A DNA stretch of 21,437 bases. Source: Microbacterium sp. p3-SID336. GTDB taxonomy: Bacteria > Actinomycetota > Actinomycetes > Actinomycetales > Microbacteriaceae. This document shows, in pieces, positions 17,935 through 21,437 of this stretch. Where the stretch lies: positions 1 through 21,437 of the forward strand of contig NZ_JALXPE010000066.1 in the NCBI RefSeq assembly GCF_025143365.1, read 5' to 3'. The notes below the pieces were generated by a model. It made no database searches. It saw only the letters and a list, made by a program, of their open reading frames with translations, and was not told where the DNA came from. Both the position numbers and the translations under genes were made by a program. How positions within the stretch are numbered: position 1 is the first letter of the stretch; each line of letters begins with the position of its first letter.

Positions 17935-19113
17935 ATGACCGTCTTCGACCAGCGCCTCACGCCCGCGTTCTTCGACACCGTGCAGCAGCGCGTGCGGGAG
18001 CGGATGGTGGAGGAGGGCTTCGACGCCGTTCTCACCGACCACCCGGAGGACATCGCGTACCTCACCGGGTTCTTCCACCACCCGTCCGAGCGACCCGTCG
18101 CCATCTGGCTCGACGCTGCGGGGCGCACCGTCATGCTGCTTCCGGAGCTGGAGCGCGAGTACGCGCAGTCGCAGTCCGCACGCGCCGAGCTCGTGGCGTT
18201 CTTCGAGTACCCGGGCGTCGTGCCGCCGTTCCAGGCGCTCGCGGACGCGGTGTCGCCACGCGGCCGGGTGGCGTTCGCGACCACGATGCCGTACCAGCGT
18301 CTGGCCGCCGCGCGGGCCGCGATGCCGGACGCCGAGCTGATCCCGTCCGACCTCCTCCTGCGCACGCGCTACGTGAAGTTCCCGGAGGAGGTGGCGCTGC
18401 ACCGCGAGGCCGCCCGCATCACCGATCTCATGCTGGAGGCGGGTGTCGCGCTGGTGCGGGACGCGGTCGCTGCGGGCGGTGAGCTGCCCACGGAGACCGA
18501 GCTGGAGCGTCACGTGACCGCGGCCGGGACCCGCATCATGTATGCCGAGCACCGCAACGTCGTGGTGGCCTCGCTGCTCGCGGGCGGCCTGGTGTATTCG
18601 GGGGCGAACTCCGCGTTCCCGCACGGGCTGCCCTCCGTCAATCGCCTCCGCCCCGGCGACACGTTCATGCTGTCGCTCGGGTGCGCCGTGGGCGGCCGAT
18701 TCATCGAGGGCGAGCGCACGTTCGTGCTCGGGGAGCCCACCGCGGATCAGCGCCGGTACCACGACACGATCCGCGCGGCGCAGCAGGTCGGGCGGGAGAC
18801 GATCCGCGCCGGGCTGGAGTGCCGCGAGGCGAACCGGCTGTGCCTCGACGTGATCCGCGAGGCCGGACTGGGGGAGTACATCCGCCACCGGCAGGGCCAC
18901 GGCATCGGCCTCGGAATGCACGAGGCGCCGTGGCTGGAGGACGGCGACCCGACTCTGCTGGAGGCGGGCATGGTCGTCTCCAACGAACCGGGCATCTACG
19001 TCCCCGGGCATGCGGGCTACCGCATCAGCGACAGCATGCTCGTCACCGACACCGGTGCCGAACCCCTCACCACCTACCCGCGCAGCCTCGACGACTGCAC
19101 CATCGCGCTCTGA
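17935..19113 (+). CDS. M24-family (Xaa-Pro dipeptidase / creatinase-like) hydrolase with altered metal site
   Basis: A 392-residue 'pita-bread' protein: an N-terminal creatinase-like domain (about 1-145) and a C-terminal M24 domain (about 155-392). Active M24 metallopeptidases use five ligands D, D, H, E, E. The same positions here are S247, E258, H322, E351 and S365; the intervals 11, 64, 29 and 14 equal those of Pyrococcus furiosus prolidase (209, 220, 284, 313, 327), so the alignment is reliable. Retained motifs are GHGIGLGMHE (321-330) and NEPGIY (350-355). The metal pair is therefore probably absent or changed. Creatinase and its relatives are metal-free M24 hydrolases, and the ERT string (E260-T262) also recalls them. 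ATG at 17935 has AGGAG six bases upstream. The substrate is unknown; 'Xaa-Pro peptidase' would be an over-call. Confidence 0.88.
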   Translation: MTVFDQRLTPAFFDTVQQRVRERMVEEGFDAVLTDHPEDIAYLTGFFHHPSERPVAIWLDAAGRTVMLLPELEREYAQSQSARAELVAFFEYPGVVPPFQALADAVSPRGRVAFATTMPYQRLAAARAAMPDAELIPSDLLLRTRYVKFPEEVALHREAARITDLMLEAGVALVRDAVAAGGELPTETELERHVTAAGTRIMYAEHRNVVVASLLAGGLVYSGANSAFPHGLPSVNRLRPGDTFMLSLGCAVGGRFIEGERTFVLGEPTADQRRYHDTIRAAQQVGRETIRAGLECREANRLCLDVIREAGLGEYIRHRQGHGIGLGMHEAPWLEDGDPTLLEAGMVVSNEPGIYVPGHAGYRISDSMLVTDTGAEPLTTYPRSLDDCTIAL

Positions 19114-19138
19114 CGCCCCGCTCGAGAAAGAGGACGAC

Positions 19139-20038
19139 ATGACATCCACCCCCGAGGTCTCCCCGGAGTTCGCCGCCGCGACCAGCGACCACCAGTGGGT
19201 CGAGATCAACGGCAACCACCTGGCCGTCGAGGTGCTCGGCCCGGAGGATGCTCCGGTCATCATCACCCACCACGGTGCACCGGGTCTCGGATCGCGGGCG
19301 GAACCACGGGCCAGCTTCGGACGCCTCGCCGACGAGTACCGCGTGGTGGTGTTCGACGCCAGGGGAAGCGGCCAGAGCGAGGGGAACGGCACCTACAGCC
19401 ACGAGCAGTGGGCGGCGGACATCGACGGGCTGCGCGAGTGGATCGGCGCGGAGCGGATCGTGATGGCGGGCGGCTCGTACGGCGGCTTCATGACCATGGA
19501 GTACGCGCTGCGCTATCCCGACCGGGTGGCGGCGCTGGTGCTGCGTGACACCTCACCGGACAACTCCAACGCGCACCTCGCGCGGGAGAACGCGCTCGCC
19601 TCCGACCGCGTGGACATCGACATGGAGAAGTTCGACCGCATCGACCTCGGCCAGGTGCGCGACGACGAGGACCTCAAGGACTGCTGGCGCGAGATCCTTC
19701 CCCTGTACGACTTCGTGTACGACCCCGAGGCCGTGGAGCGGAAGGTCCAGGCGACGCCCTACCGCTATCGCGCGCACAACTACGCCTTCTCGGTGAACCT
19801 GCCGAACTACGACCTGAAGCCACGGCTTCCCGAGATCTCGGTGCCGACACTCATCACGGTGGGCCGGACCGACTGGATCACGCCAGTATCGTGTAGCCAG
19901 ACGATCGCCGATCTCATCCCCGACTCGGAGATGGTGGTGTTCGAGAAGTCGGGGCACTCCCCGCAGATCGAGGAGGCAGAGGCGTGGACGCAGACGGTGC
20001 GCACCTTCCTGCACCGGGTGTACCCGCCGACCCGATGA
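19139..20038 (+). CDS. Alpha/beta hydrolase, S33 proline-iminopeptidase-like
   Basis: A 299-residue serine hydrolase. The HGAPG motif (45-49) corresponds to the HGGPG oxyanion segment of prolyl aminopeptidases. The nucleophile is S113 in GGSYGG, the acid D245 in GRTDWITP, and the histidine H273 in SGHSPQ. A lid region of about 85 residues (about 140-225) lies before the last strands. No signal peptide is seen, so it is cytoplasmic. S33 enzymes typically remove N-terminal proline, but related hydrolases cleave other amides and esters, so the name is tentative. AGAGGA upstream (19129-19134) serves the ATG at 19139. The stop overlaps the regulator's ATG by four bases. It would act after the M24 and M19 enzymes on imported substrate. 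Confidence 0.85.
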   Translation: MTSTPEVSPEFAAATSDHQWVEINGNHLAVEVLGPEDAPVIITHHGAPGLGSRAEPRASFGRLADEYRVVVFDARGSGQSEGNGTYSHEQWAADIDGLREWIGAERIVMAGGSYGGFMTMEYALRYPDRVAALVLRDTSPDNSNAHLARENALASDRVDIDMEKFDRIDLGQVRDDEDLKDCWREILPLYDFVYDPEAVERKVQATPYRYRAHNYAFSVNLPNYDLKPRLPEISVPTLITVGRTDWITPVSCSQTIADLIPDSEMVVFEKSGHSPQIEEAEAWTQTVRTFLHRVYPPTR

Positions 20039-21063
20039 GCAGTGTTCCTCTGACAAGGGAAGTCAGCGATCTCGACAGGAGGATCGTCGTCGCGCTGCAG
20101 CAGGACGGGCGGGCGAGCTGGACCTCCATCGCGGAGTTCGCCGGCGCGTCGGTCTCCACCGTGACCAGGCGCGGGCAGCAGCTGCTCGCGGAGGGCGTCG
20201 TGCGCGTCGGGATCGTGCCGACGCTCGGCAGCGAAGGGCACGTGGAGACGTTCTTCGTGCGCATCAACTGCACCCCCGGCTCGCAGCTCGGCGTCGCGCA
20301 GGCGCTGATCGGCTCGCCGTATGTGCGCTTCGTGACTCTCGTGACCGGCAAGTTCGACGTGTTCGCCGAGGTCGTGATCCCCGGTGACTCGGCGAACTAT
20401 GCGCACGTGCTCACCGATCTGCAGGCCATTCCCGGGGTGGAGCGCTGGCGCAGCGACCTCGTCGTGCACACGTACAAGGTGAGCTTCGACTGGGGGCGGC
20501 AGCTGTACGACTCGCACGCCGAAGCCGCGAGCGACCCCGCGGCGTACATGCCGGCACCGAACACGTGCGACCCCACCCACTTCGACGACGCCGACCGCGC
20601 GATCGTGGAGGAGCTGCGGCACAACGGCCGGGCGTCGTTCCAGTCGATCGCCGATGCCCTCGACATGAACGAGAGCAGCGTGCGCCGCCGCTACGAGCGC
20701 ATGCGCAATGCGGGATGCCTGACCACGGTCACGATGGTCCCGGCCTCCGCGCTGGGCATGAGCGCCGAGACGCTGCTGATGCTGCGGGTCGAGCCGTCAC
20801 GCCTCGCCTCGGTCGCGCAGACCCTTGCTCAGCATGTGTCGGTGCGGTTCCTTGCCGCGGCCCTGGAGGAGAACTCGCTGTACTGCGAGATCATCCTGCC
20901 CAGCACCGAGACACTGCACGACTTCCTCACCGGCACCATCGCGCACCTCAAGGGCGTGCGCGGGTGGAACGCCGCCATGGAGCTCGTGTTCATGAAGCGC
21001 GGGTTCATCGAGACGCCGTGGTGGCGGGCGCAGGTGGCCTCGGCGGGGGCGATCGACGCCTGA
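20035..21063 (+). CDS. Tandem Lrp/AsnC-family transcriptional regulator
   Basis: A 342-residue regulator with two complete Lrp/AsnC units in one chain. Unit 1: winged HTH at about 11-57 (LDRRIVVALQQDGRASWTSIA) and an alpha/beta ligand-binding (RAM) domain at about 68-150. Unit 2: HTH at about 184-230 (DADRAIVEELRHNGRASFQSIA) and RAM at about 243-320. Typical Lrp is about 160 residues. Lrp proteins sense amino acids or small metabolites, and here the gene closes a peptide-catabolism operon. It therefore probably senses a product and controls the divergent region at 13055-13209. ATG at 20035 overlaps the hydrolase stop (ATGA). The open frame further upstream belongs to the hydrolase region. Family is firm; target and ligand are inferred. 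Confidence 0.92.
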   Translation: MSSVPLTREVSDLDRRIVVALQQDGRASWTSIAEFAGASVSTVTRRGQQLLAEGVVRVGIVPTLGSEGHVETFFVRINCTPGSQLGVAQALIGSPYVRFVTLVTGKFDVFAEVVIPGDSANYAHVLTDLQAIPGVERWRSDLVVHTYKVSFDWGRQLYDSHAEAASDPAAYMPAPNTCDPTHFDDADRAIVEELRHNGRASFQSIADALDMNESSVRRRYERMRNAGCLTTVTMVPASALGMSAETLLMLRVEPSRLASVAQTLAQHVSVRFLAAALEENSLYCEIILPSTETLHDFLTGTIAHLKGVRGWNAAMELVFMKRGFIETPWWRAQVASAGAIDA

Positions 21064-21119
21064 TCCTGCACCTCCGCGCGCCGGTGTCAAGGGCCTTCCC
21101 TGGGTGGCTGCGGTGCCGC

Positions 21120-21138
21120 ACTCTCTTTCTAAGAGAGT
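21120..21138. promoter_or_regulatory. Perfect palindrome upstream of the last gene
   Basis: ACTCTCTT (21120-21127), TCT, AAGAGAGT (21131-21138): an eight-base perfect inverted repeat, AT-richer than its surroundings. It sits just before the GGAGGG ribosome binding site (21142-21147). A GC-rich small palindrome TGCGG-TG-CCGCA (21109-21120) abuts it. It could be an operator for a dimeric repressor or an mRNA hairpin near the start. The 91-base gap from the regulator stop holds nothing else that I recognise. Confidence 0.45.
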
Positions 21139-21154
21139 CCTGGAGGGCCGAGCG

Positions 21155-21437
21155 ATGTCTGACGTTCCTGATCCCCGATTCGTGCTTCACCGCATCACGC
21201 CGTCCGAGTGGGTGATCAACGATCTGAAGTATCCGGCGAACGACCCGCGACACGTCGTGGCGTGCGTGTACGAGCTGGCAGCCACGGAGGTGGAGGTGAC
21301 GTGGCTGCGCGATCTCCCCCTGGCGATCCGCTACGGCACCGCCTTCGAGGTGCTCGAGGAGGTCGAGCGCATGCAGGTGAACAGCCGGGCCACCCGACCG
21401 ATCTCCATCCCGCACCGTCCGCCGCTGCTCGCCACCT
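21155..21437 (+). CDS. Small protein of unknown function (3' end outside window)
   Basis: An open frame of 94 codons running off the window end. The ATG at 21155 has GGAGGG seven bases upstream, a strong ribosome binding site, which supports a real gene. It begins MSDVPDPRFVLHRITPSEW and contains VACVYELAATEVEVTWLRDL (about residues 38-57) and a Pro-rich end (IPHRPPLLAT). It looks soluble and folded, with no signal or membrane segment. I recognise no domain. It resembles small conserved hypothetical proteins of Microbacteriaceae of about 95-110 residues, so little is probably missing. It is likely a separate unit from the peptide operon. Confidence 0.75.
   Translation, partial: MSDVPDPRFVLHRITPSEWVINDLKYPANDPRHVVACVYELAATEVEVTWLRDLPLAIRYGTAFEVLEEVERMQVNSRATRPISIPHRPPLLAT

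Noticed and set aside
11387..21063. Peptide cluster as a mobile or recently acquired island
   Set aside because: I saw no integrase, transposase, tRNA end or flanking direct repeats, and base and codon use match the neighbouring core genes.
21085..21090. TTGACA on the minus strand as a -35 box
   Set aside because: No -10-like hexamer lies 16-18 bases downstream, and no minus-strand gene begins there.

Overview
The window comes from a high-GC actinobacterium, most likely a Microbacteriaceae member close to Microbacterium. I infer this from the strong GC bias at third codon positions, frequent GTG starts, recurrent TAGAC(T/A) -10-like hexamers, and the gene order RNase E/G - rplU - rpmA - obgE - proB - proA - nadD - rsfS, a conserved actinobacterial block. 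No tRNA, rRNA, CRISPR array, insertion sequence or integrase was seen. No intergenic gap exceeds 300 bases.

Left half (about 1-11,400): ordinary core genes. A VKOR-family membrane oxidoreductase lies on the minus strand. It is divergent from a large Rne/Rng ribonuclease with a repetitive acidic N-terminus. A small DUF4031 gene overlaps the 3' end of the ribonuclease gene in convergent orientation. Then come a promoter and a structured leader for rplU (L21), rpmA (L27), and obgE, which is joined to proB by a 4-nt overlap. proA follows, with a possible leaderless promoter built on the proB stop codon. Next are a 74-aa His-rich single-pass membrane protein, nadD, a 390-aa C-terminally anchored acidic protein, rsfS and a short-chain dehydrogenase. 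The last four are translationally coupled or nearly so.

Right half (about 11,387-21,063): an accessory peptide-utilisation cluster. A double-domain ABC ATPase is transcribed leftward. Rightward from a shared 155-bp divergent region run an M19 (renal-dipeptidase-like) hydrolase, a lipoprotein peptide-binding protein, two Dpp/Opp-type permeases, an M24 'pita-bread' hydrolase, an S33 proline-iminopeptidase-like alpha/beta hydrolase and a tandem-duplicated Lrp/AsnC regulator. Four of the six rightward junctions overlap by 1-4 nt. The transporter probably imports a short peptide or amide-bonded compound, three hydrolases cleave it inside the cell, and the Lrp-like protein probably senses a product.

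Two of the hydrolases have altered active sites. The M24 protein keeps the exact spacing of the five metal-ligand positions but has replaced three of them (S247, E258, S365). The M19 protein has His in place of the Asp of the HxD zinc motif. These substitutions make this cluster the best candidate for chemistry that is not routine. The window ends in a small gene of unknown function behind a perfect palindrome.
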